A stretch of DNA of 64,000 bases. Source: Marasmius tenuissimus. Its lineage: Eukaryota > Basidiomycota > Agaricomycetes > Agaricales > Marasmiaceae. Location: NCBI GenBank assembly GCA_029532415.1, contig JAQOTA010000006.1, forward strand, positions 186,001-250,000, given 5' to 3'. A program made the position numbers and the translations under genes. Position 1 is the stretch's first letter; every line of letters begins with the position of its first letter. This document shows, piece by piece, positions 47,038 to 58,267 of this stretch. Under the pieces are notes generated by a model. That model was given only the letters and a program-made list of their open reading frames with translations. It was not told where the DNA came from and ran no database searches.

Positions 47038-47612
47038 ATGAAGTTGCTCGACGACCAAAGTTCATAAACCCCCTTTTTTGCCGTATTCATCGACGTGAAC
47101 CTTTTTTTCCATTTTGTATTCCATTTTCATTTACTCTTCATCGTGTACTTATATTCCTAGCAGTCTTCAATTTTTGTTCCACCGTGTCCTCATATCTGAA
47201 AACTACAATATCAACGATACAAAATAGAATGTAACATTAGCAGCAATAGCAATACACACCTTGCATAGAATGCACCCATATCGTGGTTCGTGGATGAGTG
47301 TCATCATTCGATGAACTTCTCGATGGCTTCAACAGAGGGGGGCACGCCGTTGAGACCTACGGTTGCCTGCCGGCAGGCATCTCGATACATCCGACCAGGC
47401 AGTTCAACGTTGTAAGTTGATTTAAACTTCGAAGTAGTACTTTGCACGGCCGTGTCACAATACAGTGACAAGCCTATCACTCTAGGTACAGTAACCCAAG
47501 TTCGATCAAAGTTATTTACAGAAAAACGCGATCCTATCAGCAACACAGTTCACTCTGTTGCCAGTTTCGTTTCGATTCGGATTTAATCAACCTCCATCCG
47601 GATCTCAACATT

Positions 47613-50551
47613 TCACTTCCTCGCAGTCGAGCTCGAGTTCAAGCTCTTCACAGCCTCATCTCTCTCCCTCGTAACAATCGCTAGTCTCCTCTCCAACTCT
47701 TCCACCAGTGCATGGGCAGGACATCCCGTTCGACAATCACAATCACAATCACAATATATCCCTCCCCCCCGCCGCTGCCCCCGTTTCCGTCTCTCGTCCG
47801 TGAAACACGTTCGTTCTTTGATCGGAGTCTCTATCATAGCCTGCGCTTGATTAGCAGGACCAGAAGCTTCCCGGTGATCTAAGCCCTCGGTTTCAACCCC
47901 AAGGGCCACAGCCCGAATGTAGCAGCCATCATACGCCTCTTCCTCCGGATCAGAGTACCTGCCGGAATTAGGGGTTGAGTAGGCTTGAACCCCATATGCG
48001 GACACGTAGCTTAAGCTATGACACTGGTTTGGATTAGTTGGAGATCCACCAGAGAGCGTCGTTATATGACGGTGTGAACGGACTTTATCCATCCTCTCCC
48101 CGAGTCCGTGTCCGAGTGCGCTAGACCTTGGAGATATCTGAGAATATGATGATTCATCCTCGCTCGTCGTATTGACGACACGGAGTGGATGTTTGACTTT
48201 GCAAGTTTCGTCTAATCTGAATTCGGGGCTGTGCGGGCCGGGTGATGAGGGGGAGGATAAAGGTGAAGGCGAAGGCGAAGACGTATAGGAAATAGAATCG
48301 GGATAGCAAGAGGATGAGGATGATGATGAGCTAGTCCTTGTCCTTGTCCTTGTCCTGATAATCATTGAGGCCGGAACGGAGTCGGGCTTTGAGAGGCTAA
48401 GACTTGATTTGTTCGGCTTAGACTTGGGCTTTGGAATACGCGACTTGGGTTTCTGAAGGGTTGCTGTATAGATGTGGGCGATGATATTGTTATCGATGGG
48501 TGTGATCGGGGTAGACGGAATAGACACGTCCGGGAGCGTGAAAGACGGGATGTGTTCTCCATCGCAATCATCTAGCAGACGCTCGTTCACTTTTTGATTT
48601 TTGGGAACAAGGTGGGTGTGAAAGGTGTAGTTAATTATACTGTCCAATTACAAAGATAGACAGGACGCGGAGCTTACAAGCCGAACCGGAGCTACATCTG
48701 CTCATATCATCGTCATCTTTCGATGGCTGCTGCTGCTGCGCTTTGCCGACGATTGACGTTGCGGCCGGGTAAGGGGCAGTGGGCGAACAACCTTGAACAT
48801 CAACGATACTCGCAGCACGACTACTCTCGGTAGAGTTAGCTGTCACTGTGGACACCGCAGTTTGATGAATATCGAACCAAGTATAAGGGATAATCTACTC
48901 ACGATAGCCGTATGACTGGGTAGGTATCATTCCTACTCTGAATGCACTGCTCGATGGGGTGACTGGGCCCTCGCTTCCGTCGCCTGCTAATCCTGTCAAG
49001 CCCGAAGAGGAGGTCATGTCGAAGAGAGCACGGGGGGTAGAGGCCACCGGTGAAGTGTCCTGTGAGATTTTCGGTGTGGCCTGTGGGTCTACAATTGAAG
49101 AATGTCGGCTCTTCCAGGCGGATGACGACAAAGTTGGAAGGTCATCGAAAAAGCCGTTGATGACTGCGTTCCAGTTGAGGAGAAACCACATCATCATGGT
49201 CGTTGCCCTCGACTCGCCCCCGCCCCCTCCACCAAACATCCACCTTCCAAAGGTCCTTCCTAGAGTTTCAATCCTCGTCTCCTCGTCCTCGGCTTTCGAG
49301 GCTATTTGGGAGAGGAACGCCATCAGGTAGACGAAAAGCGAGAGGTGAGGGGACGGCAAGAGGCGAAGTAGAAGTTGAGCTATCTTGATCCGGATCGCAT
49401 TCAGAATACGTGTACTGGACTCTGGTTCTATGCACCATACCAGCAAGGCGTTCTCAAGGCCTCGTGCGATTTCTGACGGTGCGAATACGGGTTCTGGGAG
49501 TTGAGCGAGATAGGTTGCCAAAAGACAGTACACGTCCTCGAGACGCTGGTTCGAAAGCGCAGCGTCTAGGCCAAATCTCGTGCTTGCACAATCAAAGGCT
49601 CGTACAAGTTGTTCCAGGTGATGACTGCGGGCGGAGAAGTTTGGGAAGCAACTGGTGGTCGAGATTCCTGAAGCGAGAAAGTGAGTAATCATACGGACAC
49701 GGACTGGGAGACGCGCTTGCCTTGTCTGTGCAATTCCTCAACGCAAGAAAACACAAGAATGGGGAGGTCGTGTTCATAGCCGCCAAAGATCGCCTTGGTA
49801 GACGCGAACAGAGACGTCTGTCTCAAGGGAGTCCCGAAAACGCCTGAACGTAGGGGGAACCAGGTCAGGATTATTCTACGGTGCAAGGTAATGAACTCAG
49901 CTCACTGAGCGTGTCATCTTCTGCGAGCTTGTTTTGGTGATGTTTCGGTCTGTGTGCGCCCTCCATGATCTCGCGCTCATGCAATGCTATCAAGTCGTCG
50001 ATTTGGAGGTACTCTGACCACTCTAACCCATCTTGTGCGAGTAGATTTCGCAGATGCTGGACTACGATAAGTGGTTCTTGTTTGATGAATCGGCGGGGTC
50101 GTGGCGAGGGGGTAGCACCTCTGGGGCATTGGCTCTTCGGCGATGGAGCCGGTAGTTTTGATGATGATGAAGATGTTCGAATTGGTCTAGGAATGGATGA
50201 CTTGGGTATGTTCAAAGACGCGGATTGTTGATGTACATATCGAGGAAATTGGGCTTGGGCTTGGTATCGCGGTAAGCGAGAAGGCGACACGCTGGGTTTG
50301 CTTGTGTTGGAAGCTGGAGTAGGGCGGGTAGGGTCTGGAATCGTAATTTTGATGGCTGGCCGTGAGTTGGACGGCATCGAGGCTGCACGAGCGCGCGTGT
50401 TTTGGCCATACTTTCGAGCCGCTGAGCCTGGAGAGAGGAGCGTTGTCGAGGTGTGGGTGCTTGGATTCGACTGGCTCGCGCGGCGAGCTCGAGCAGTATG
50501 TGCGGGTATTGGAGTGTAGGGATCAGGCGAGTCTGCGCGGGCGAATAGCAT
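47613..50551 (-). CDS. RhoGAP-domain protein, probably lacking the arginine finger
   Basis: About five exons on the minus strand encode a protein near 850 residues. A basic, Ser/Pro-rich N-terminus (from MLFARADSPD) precedes a Rho GTPase-activating fold: GVFGTPLRQTSLFAS, DLPILVFSCVEELHRQG, LEQLVRAFD, then the helix VYCLLATYLAQLPEPVF. In active RhoGAPs the catalytic Arg lies in a loop of the type G-hydrophobic-F-R-x-S-G just after the first helices; here that place reads TTSCFPNFSAR, without Arg in the F-R position. The C-terminal half is disordered with Arg-Thr repeats, a Ser run, a Cys-Asp repeat, and ends in a short coiled coil (LVEELERRLAIVTRERDE). A scaffold or GTPase-binding role is inferred. 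Confidence 0.7.
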
Positions 50552-50703
50552 GTTGGTGGAGGAGAGGAGAGCCTCAGCACATAGTACCGATCACATAGTG
50601 CGTCTTTTGCCCCCGCCAAGTCGTTTTTGCAAACAGGTCTTTCATCCTGTTGGCGAGTAAATGGCTGGGTTGAATACGTGTTGTCGAAAGACGCACCAGT
50701 CAG

Positions 50704-50979
50704 ATGCGGCAGTGGAAATCCGAGAAGGATTTGAAATCATCCGGGCGTATCTTCCACCTTCAACCAAGGTCATCCAACCAACTCCATGCCGCGCAACCCT
50801 ATAGATCAATAGCTGCTAAGCCGTTTTCAACCTCTGACGCGAAATCAAGTATTTTCGAGGTCCCTGACTACGACGAGTATCTTGCTAATCCGTTGACAGT
50901 GCCCAACACTCGTGAGGAGAGTGCTTTGCAGATTTGGAACGAGAATCTCACCAAAAATCCAGCCTTCGTGGGTTGGTAA
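50704..50979 (+). CDS. Small hypothetical protein
   Basis: A 91-codon frame starts at ATG 50704, divergent from the RhoGAP-domain gene. It has a basic, Ser-rich N-terminus that could be a mitochondrial presequence, then FEVPDYDEYLANPLTVPN and a tail ending in NPAFVGW. No family was recognised. An upstream ATG at 50660 is out of frame. The coding call rests on reading frame and composition only. Confidence 0.35.
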   Translation: MRQWKSEKDLKSSGRIFHLQPRSSNQLHAAQPYRSIAAKPFSTSDAKSSIFEVPDYDEYLANPLTVPNTREESALQIWNENLTKNPAFVGW

Positions 50980-51790
50980 TCGTTGCCACATATCAAGAGG
51001 TCGCGGTTGCTGTCGTTATTGAGGGTGCCGCTATGATCGTGAGCGTTGTGAGCATCGAAGTTGTCCCGACGTGGTGGAATGGCCCCATCATGCCCATGAT
51101 TCAGATGATGTTCATTTCTACCGGCTCGGACTTTGGACGATAAGTCCGACGTCGCGGTGATGAGAACTCTCTCACGCTTCTCACTCCCATACTACCATCG
51201 TCAGTCACTACCAGGCAGAGCGAGATGGTCGCTACAAAGTATCATGTCTAATCTTCCGGGTACTTCTGCGATGCTCCAAAGGACGCGATGATTGATTTGG
51301 AGCGTAAAGGACCCTGCGAATATTCAACTCTACTTATCCGTTCTGACTACGGACTGCCATGAAGTAACTGTCAGTGAGCTTTCTCATCGTCGTACACGTC
51401 CACAACTCTGATGAGGGAGAAAACAGTTGGATATCGTCGTCATGGCTAGGATTATCATTCTGAAGACCAGTCGAGAAGGAACCCATCTTGCAACGATTGT
51501 ATGCCAAAAATCGCGCGTCAGCCGAATCCGGATGGTGCTTCGCAAATCGCAGTGTGCCCCCGTTGATGCTCCTCTGCTTATGATTAGCAAGCTCTTGCCG
51601 TTTTACCTTGGATCCCCGTTCAATGGTCATAATCCTCGACCCTGCAGTAATCTCTCAGCAACAGGAGCATCAACACTAGACGTCTACTTGCACTGCTTCT
51701 CCAATTCTGTATTACTGGGACCCCACTTGAATCCTAGCGAGTCCGTGGATGATTTACACTGAATGATCTCTTCCCGGGAGCCGGGATGCG

Positions 51791-51800
51791 GTATAAAAGA
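51791..51800 (+). promoter_or_regulatory. TATA box
   Basis: GTATAAAAGA lies about 60 bases before the start codon of the first DUF6534 gene and is the clearest TATA box in the window. Confidence 0.65.
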
Positions 51801-51855
51801 GAGCACCCCTCCTAGGCTATTTCGGAAGGTGCCCGGTTGCCCTCGCCAGTCAATA

Positions 51856-54020
51856 ATGCCTCCAGGTCCAGAGGATATGTGAGTTCTTTGTCCCCTCAGC
51901 TAAAGATGAAGGTCTTGACCGCCGTTTCGCAGTTTTGGCCCTATCCTCGTCGGAGTATTATTTGATGCTGTCTTGCTCGGGGTGTGTTGACTATCAGGCC
52001 CCCTCCCCATTACTTTCTTATCTGACGATTTACTGTCTCAAGGCTTTAGCTATCCAAGTAATGGATCCTTGTATTGCTCTTACAGACCCACTGTAACTCA
52101 ACGTCGTTTCAGGTCCTGACATACTTCTTCAAATTCCGGCGGTGAGAATCTTCATTGCAACCCTACGAGCACTCCATTGACAAGACATGAAGGGACCGGA
52201 TCTGGTTCAGACTTCTAGTAAGCCCCCGGCGACCCACCTCTGTCCACCACTTCTGTCCTAACGAAGCACTACCAGATTGTATATCTTTTCACGGTTGAAA
52301 TAATCAACACGGCCTGCGATCTCGCTACCGCCTATGAGCCACTCATTTTACAATTCGGTGCGTGTTCAACCTTTACCTCTGGTTTTCGCGTGCCTTTTGC
52401 TCAATAAGGAATATAGGAAATCCCCGAATCCTCGGGCAGGCTCCAAAATGTTCGTCGCTCGACTCTCCAGAGTGACCGTAGTTTCTGATTGCATCGTTCG
52501 CACATCCAGTCCTCCTAGCAGGTAAGACTACCGGATTTACTGACTACACAGACGTGCTGACTACGTCGTTCTTCGCTCAGATCCCATCACAACCGTACGG
52601 TGTCGATCGTAGCGTTGCCATTACTCTGACACCTGACTTCTCTCCAGACCCTAGTCTCGACACCTGTACAACTCTTCATGGCCTGGCGGATAAGCGTAAT
52701 CTCCAGAACGCTCGCAATCCCAATCTTAATCGCGGTGCTCTCAGCCATTTCTCTCGGTACGCCAGGTGCTTCCTCTTTTCGGGTACTTCCACTGACCTAT
52801 CGAACGATAGGTGGTAGCGTCTGGCTGTCTTTCCAGATACACACTGACTATCTGGGCAACATTCGAAGCCAAAGAACACTGGAAGCCTCCTCGCTTTGGC
52901 TCGTTACGTCGGCTATAACAGACGTAGTCATTTCCCTGGCGATCGTGTATTTCATTGTCAGTCCCGCCCCCGCTCCCCGTGTTTCCAAGGTTCTTGATGT
53001 TGATGGTCTTCGTTTCCTTCTTTCTCAGTGTTCGAAGCGACGAAATCTGACCAAGGGTGAAGCGATGAATAGATACTTGAATCGTATCATGCGTTGTAAG
53101 GGATTTTTTTTGTGCGACGGATCCGAGGCGTGGTACTGAATGAGGCTTTGACCCCAGTTACCGTCGAGTCAGGCGTACTTACATCTTTTGTGATGATCTT
53201 GACTCTTCTCGTGTTTCTTACTGTGAAGGTGTGTAGTCCTCTGGATTGCATAGTTGGTGTACGTTTACTCACTAGGTTTCCTTGTAGAAGGGGCCCTAGT
53301 AGGTCTTCTTTTGACCCGCAGTACTACTAACAGCACTAAACTAAAGGATCTCATCTCATCTCAATAGCTTCCTCATCTGGGATCTTTCCATTTCCAAGCT
53401 GTACTCGATCTCGTTGGTCGTGTCGTGAGTACATTATCATAATTCACCTTGCCTCTTTTGACCCGGACCGATTCTTCTCGTTGCGCAGTCTGAATGCTCG
53501 AAGGGTCAAGGACCGGTATGAAGAAACCCGACCGGCTCTTTTCATCGATGACTCTACGATGGGAACTACCATCGCGACCACCGGTATAGGCAAAGGGGGC
53601 TTTGACCCATTCCCATGGGTCCGCGGATTCTTTTCTTGGACGTTTGATGACGAAACTCACTTTCGCTGGGATATAGGTTCATCCCTCCCCAATGTATCCA
53701 GCCCCAGCGGTAAATCGGAAATCATTCGCTGTCTTCCGAATCAAATCATTGACGGTTAATCTCGCTTTCTTTCTTTTTCCTCTTTTTCCTCTTCTTCATA
53801 GATGCGAACGCTTACAACCGCAACGCACCATCCCGAGCGTAACCTCTCCGTGTCTACGGTATCGACTACTTCATCATCGACGACGAAGAGCACGATAAGG
53901 ACCATTTATCCCGACGAGACGGGTCGATACGTTGTCGGGTACAACGTACCGCGCAAGGCCCCACCAACGTTTGATCATGAATTCGAGCAGCCGCTCCAAC
54001 CGCTGCGATTGAAAAACTGA
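51856..54020 (+). CDS. DUF6534-type seven-helix membrane protein (copy A)
   Basis: Roughly ten short exons encode a membrane protein of a family very abundant in mushroom fungi and functionally unknown. It opens MPPGPEDIFGPILVGVLFDA. Next come VLTYFFKFR, VYLFTVEIINTACDLATAY, the hallmark TLVSTPVQLFMAWRI (about 52655), SSLWLVTSAITDVVISL, then a helix VLTSFVMILTLLVFLTV and the last helix SFLIWDLSISKLYSISLVVS. The final residues (ARRVKDRYEETRPALFIDD) form the cytoplasmic tail. The last join is uncertain. Removing the intron that starts GTAAATCG gives a stop at 53842; a further intron would extend the protein to 54020. A TATA box precedes the gene. A homologue follows in the same direction. Confidence 0.75.
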
Positions 54021-54830
54021 TTCGTCGCAGTATGTATGAGAGAGATCCCATCCCGTATGTGCCTTTCTTTTTTCTTCCTGTTCCTCGTGTCGGACATTTG
54101 TAACCTCAAACTTGTAAGAGATAGTATTGATGAATCGCAATTACAATCAAGCCACGTCAACACACACACAGAGTTTATTTTAGGGTACCATCATCCATGC
54201 CCATTTGTAGCGGAGAAAAGTCTGTCCGGCTTGGAACCTCATGACGGTGGCGGGTGGGGGTGGGCCCTCCCAACGAGCGCATTGGTATGAGGGGGTGGGT
54301 CGCGACTGTCGCTGCACTCTATCCCGATACTATACAGCGATACCTTGTGTTGGCTCAGATCCGTGGATTCGTGAGAAGGAGGAGTGATTTCCTCCCGCGG
54401 GTTGGAGGGCTTGGTAGTCATCTCTCTCTGCACTGCTCTGCCCCCGTGTTCCTCTTCACCTTGGCGTCGACGAATATCAAAGCTATCGGCCATTGAGGGG
54501 AATTCTTCGGTCGCACCTTATCCACGTAGACCTCTAGAGCATCTGTTCCGTGTTCTAATGCACTTTATCAACGGGATCAACACCATCGAATTGAGTAAGT
54601 ACCACCATCAAGAACGGGGCACCGCTCAACGTGTCGCAACGGCAAGCACAAGGCTAGCACGCATTCGTTCGTTGATGACTCAATGTTACCAGTTTAATGT
54701 ACCTCCAAGTCCGGCCCTCTGTGATCGCCTGCTTATTCTTCGATGGGGAATAATTGCGGGAAAACGGAGAGTGAGAGCGTGTATTAAACTAGCACTTTCT
54801 TCGTCCCGTTTTTCGCTTGGTTTGACTGTC
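54021..54830. other. Spacer between the two DUF6534 genes
   Basis: No supported gene. A long frame on the minus strand (about 54239-54493) and several on the plus strand have no recognised content. A TACCA-rich stretch and the promoter of copy B are presumably here. Confidence 0.45.
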
Positions 54831-56884
54831 ATGCCGGGACCTCGAGATGTGTGAGTGGTCTTTCCTGCTTTTTCGTGGTATTGTCTGACGAAGAAGTGTG
54901 TTTTCAGATTCGCCCCTATGTTCATTGGAATGCTGCTTGATGTAGTTCTACTGGGTGTAAGTTTTGGAACACTCGTCAGGGGGTGAACTTACTGAGTGAT
55001 TGACCGGGCGCAGACTTTAGCTATTCAGGTCAGAGTTCAAAGATCTGAAGCTCGGCCTCGTTCGATTCTCATCCACGATCCAGGTTCTATCCTATTTTCA
55101 CAATTATCCGAGGTGGGTCGCAAATCTTTTAGGAAGACGGAGTACGACTGAACTCGATCGCATAGGGATCGATGGTGGTTCAAATGCCTGGTGAGTGCGA
55201 ACCCCACTGAAGGAAAGCTCAAGCCAGCTCATCATCGATATTTACCCAGGTGGCTTATCTCATGGTCACTGAGCTGGCGAATACATTATGCGACATCTTG
55301 ACTGTCTACGAGCCTCTTGTCACTAATTATGGTATGGATCCACGGTCCCTTCACCCGGCCGTATCGGTAATCATGATTCATTGCCAACCCTGTAGGAACA
55401 ATCTTCCCGGGCTCTCCACGACGTGAGTGACTACAATTGTCGAGAATCGGTCGTCGAAACTCACCAGATTACTTTCTATTTCTATAGTACTCCCTGCTGG
55501 TACGTTCGCCCCTTTGGTGGTACTACTCCTCAAGGATCTGACTGATGATCATCACTGGCACCTTGCTCAGATGCCATTACTACAGTGAGGAGGGCTCGAT
55601 TCGTACCGTTACGAACTCTACTCTGACTATTGCCCGCGTTCTAGACTTTGGTATCGACGGCGGTCCAGCTATTCATGGCATGGAGGATCAGAATCCTCAT
55701 GAGATCGGTTATTCCTCAACTTATAATAACGGCGATGTCTATCGTCTCTACTGGTATGTGGGGTTTCTCTTAATAGTCGGAAGTTGGCAGGCTGAACTCG
55801 TGCCAATTCAGTCGGCGCTGTCTGGCTTGCTTCTGGTGTTATTACTGTGGCTGGGACGAATTTTCTTCAGAGCACGACGATCCGAGATGCCTCTTATGTG
55901 TGGCTCATCTCCTCGTCGGTTACGGACGTTACTATCACTCTTTGCATCATCTTCGTCTACGTGAGTGTCTCGGGCTCGTACTGATTCGGTGGTGGCGTTT
56001 ATAGACCCAACGAACTGTTTACAGGTCAAGAGGGCTCGAAATAATCGTGCCAGCGGTAGAAGTGTTGCGGATTCTCAGGTCTCTCGAGTACTAAAGCGTG
56101 AGCTCCCAACCTAGTCATGGTTTCGGACAAAACTCACCGCTAATCTCCGCTAGTTTCGAATGAGTCTGGAACGATAACAGCGCTAGCAACTATCAGCGAC
56201 CTCATCGTATTTCTGTCCGTGCACGTGCGTTGAAGATTCCGATCGTGTCGAAATAGTATGTGTATTCTGACATCTTGCGTCTGTTCTAGACGGGACCATA
56301 GTGAGCTTATCTCGTTCTCAAAGATTTCGCAAACTTATCTATGATTTATGTTTCAGTTTCTTCATCTGGGACTTCTCCCTTTCTAAGCTCTACACAAACT
56401 CGTTGTTGGCCTCGTAAGGAAATCGCATCGGTAGTGTCCGATTTCGTTCTAACCTATACTCGCTCAGGCTCAATGCCCGACCGACGAAAACCTCCTCGGG
56501 GCCGGAGCCCAGAGCAATGTTATTCATCGACGATTCCACAATCTCGTCTTCGAGCGGCGGTCCCAGCAAGAGAAATACAGCAGCATTTGTATGTCGTTTC
56601 ATCTTACGAATTGTGTGGCAACATTGACCTTGAGATCTAGAGTGTTCAAGGAGGCCATCACGGCTATCACCACAATAATCGTAGTAATGTGGTAGGTTTT
56701 CCCGCCGCGGGAATTCTCGTGGTTATTGAATGATCCTCACGACCACTTGTATCATCAGCCTCTGTCAGTTCACTATCAGACGACGACAATCGCAACCTTC
56801 GATGCCTCAAACGACCCCCGTCAACCAGACATCGAGATGGGGACAATTCCTCAAACTAAAGTGGACTATAGCCATGCAATATAA
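54831..56884 (+). CDS. DUF6534-type seven-helix membrane protein (copy B)
   Basis: A paralogue of copy A in the same order of exons. It opens MPGPRDVFAPMFIGMLLDVV. Next come VLSYFHNYPRDRWWFKCL, AYLMVTELANTLCDILTVY, TLVSTAVQLFMAWRIRIL (about 55650), the helix pair VGAVWLASGVITVAG and YVWLISSSVTDVTITLCI, and FFIWDFSLSKLYTNSLLAS. The tail exon after an intron at about 56583 adds a His/Asn-rich piece (VQGGHHGYHHNNRSN) and the end TIATFDASNDPRQPDIEM, stop at 56882-56884. The hallmark segment was found only after splicing at an acceptor near 55645, so a naive reading would miss it. No lesion was seen. A stray copy of the last exon lies 4.2 kb downstream. Confidence 0.75.
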
Positions 56885-57420
56885 AATCAATCTGTAACAA
56901 AGGACCCTTGGACAGATTATCCTATCACGATAACCCAGCTCCCATGCATGGGGAAGGAAAGGGTGGACGATTTGTGTACGGAGCCTGGCGACTCTGGAAG
57001 GGGTTTGAAACGAAGGCTGTCCGACTTGATTGACGCTTCTGCGTCGCCCCCTACTCGTTTCTTTCCACTCAGCATTCACAGATACCAAAGACTTACCATT
57101 GACCAAAGTGGCTTCTTGATCCGACTCCAGTCGCACTTTACTGATGCTAAGGTAGATTGTAACGGACGGTTTTCAGTATTTACTGGTGTTCTGTTCGGAA
57201 ATAGTGTTTTGACTCGGAGACTCTCAGTAGTGCCGGATGAGGTTCAAGAAACGCATGTGCTCAAAGAACTTATACTAAGCACTCAAACACTGGCCGGCTG
57301 GGTGTAGTAGGGAAGAGGCTGAACCTGGTGCCATCGCCGCCACGTGCGGCTGTCATTACCGGCGCGCCCAGTTGTTAATAAAGGTCTCCAGTGTCCACAA
57401 GACTCTTATTCTGTTCCACC
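56885..57420. other. Intergenic region
   Basis: No gene is visible between the DUF6534 copy B stop and the 6-phosphogluconolactonase start. A 119-codon frame here (56948-57307) has no recognised content. Confidence 0.45.
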
Positions 57421-58267
57421 ATGGCCACTGCTGTACATCACCCACCAAATCCTCCCGTCATTTACAACTTTGCGTCTCCGGATGCTCTCATCGATTCCCT
57501 GGCAAGCTTTGTGATCAAAGCTCAGAAAGATGCTATCGACAAGAAGGGCCGATTCACTGTAGCGATCTCTGGCGGCTCGTTGCCCAAGATGCTCGGTGGT
57601 CTCGTCGACAACCCTGCAACTAAATGGGACAAGTGGTGTGTAATGGGAAAATCTAATGCGCTATTCTATGATCGACTGACCATGTTTTCAATAAAATCAC
57701 AGGCAGGTATTCTACGCAGATGAACGTGTCGTACCTCTCGATCACCCTGATTCCAACCACAAACTTTGCACCGATACGCTCTTCTCCAAAGTCCCTATTC
57801 CACCGGAAAACATTCGCCCCATTGATGTTTCCCTTCTCGACGACCTGGAAGAGCTCTCCGATTCGTACGAGAAGGAGTTGATACGCGAGTTTGCACAGAA
57901 AGATTCTGCCAGGTCCCCCGTATTCGATCTCATTTTGCTCGGTATGGGACCAGATGGACATACTTGCTCTTTGTTCCCTGGACATGAGCTCCTGGATGAA
58001 GAAGATCGATGGGTTGCTTATCTGGAGGATTCACCCAAACCACCACCAAAGAGGATCACGCTCACTTATCACGTCTTGAACCATGCTGCTCGAGTCGTCT
58101 TCGTAGCCACCGGAGAAGGAAAGGCGGACATCTTAAGCCAGGTTTTGGATTACCCTGAAGCAGGATTGCCTGCTTCCCGAGTGAGACCGGCGTATCCTGG
58201 TTCAGTATACTGGTTTATCGATGCAGCCGCAGGTTCAAAGTTGGAGTCACCTACGCAGAATCTGTGA
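57421..58267 (+). CDS. 6-phosphogluconolactonase (pentose phosphate pathway)
   Basis: Two exons (57421-57635 and 57703-58267) encode 259 residues, the normal length for this family. The enzyme hydrolyses 6-phosphogluconolactone in the oxidative pentose phosphate pathway, in the cytosol. Visible motifs are [14 protein letters not shown] (residues about 41-54), [12 protein letters not shown] across the splice site, the signature [20 protein letters not shown] (about 57930), and [14 protein letters not shown] near the end. The intron begins GTGTGTAATG, and its removal restores the Trp-Gln-Val-Phe-Tyr strand. No damage is visible. The C-terminus is about normal. Confidence 0.92.

Noticed and set aside
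55430..55830. Apparent loss of the STPVQLFMAWRI-type segment in DUF6534 copy B, suggesting a pseudogene
   Set aside because: Splicing at the acceptor near 55645 restores TLVSTAVQLFMAWRIRIL in phase, so copy B looks intact.
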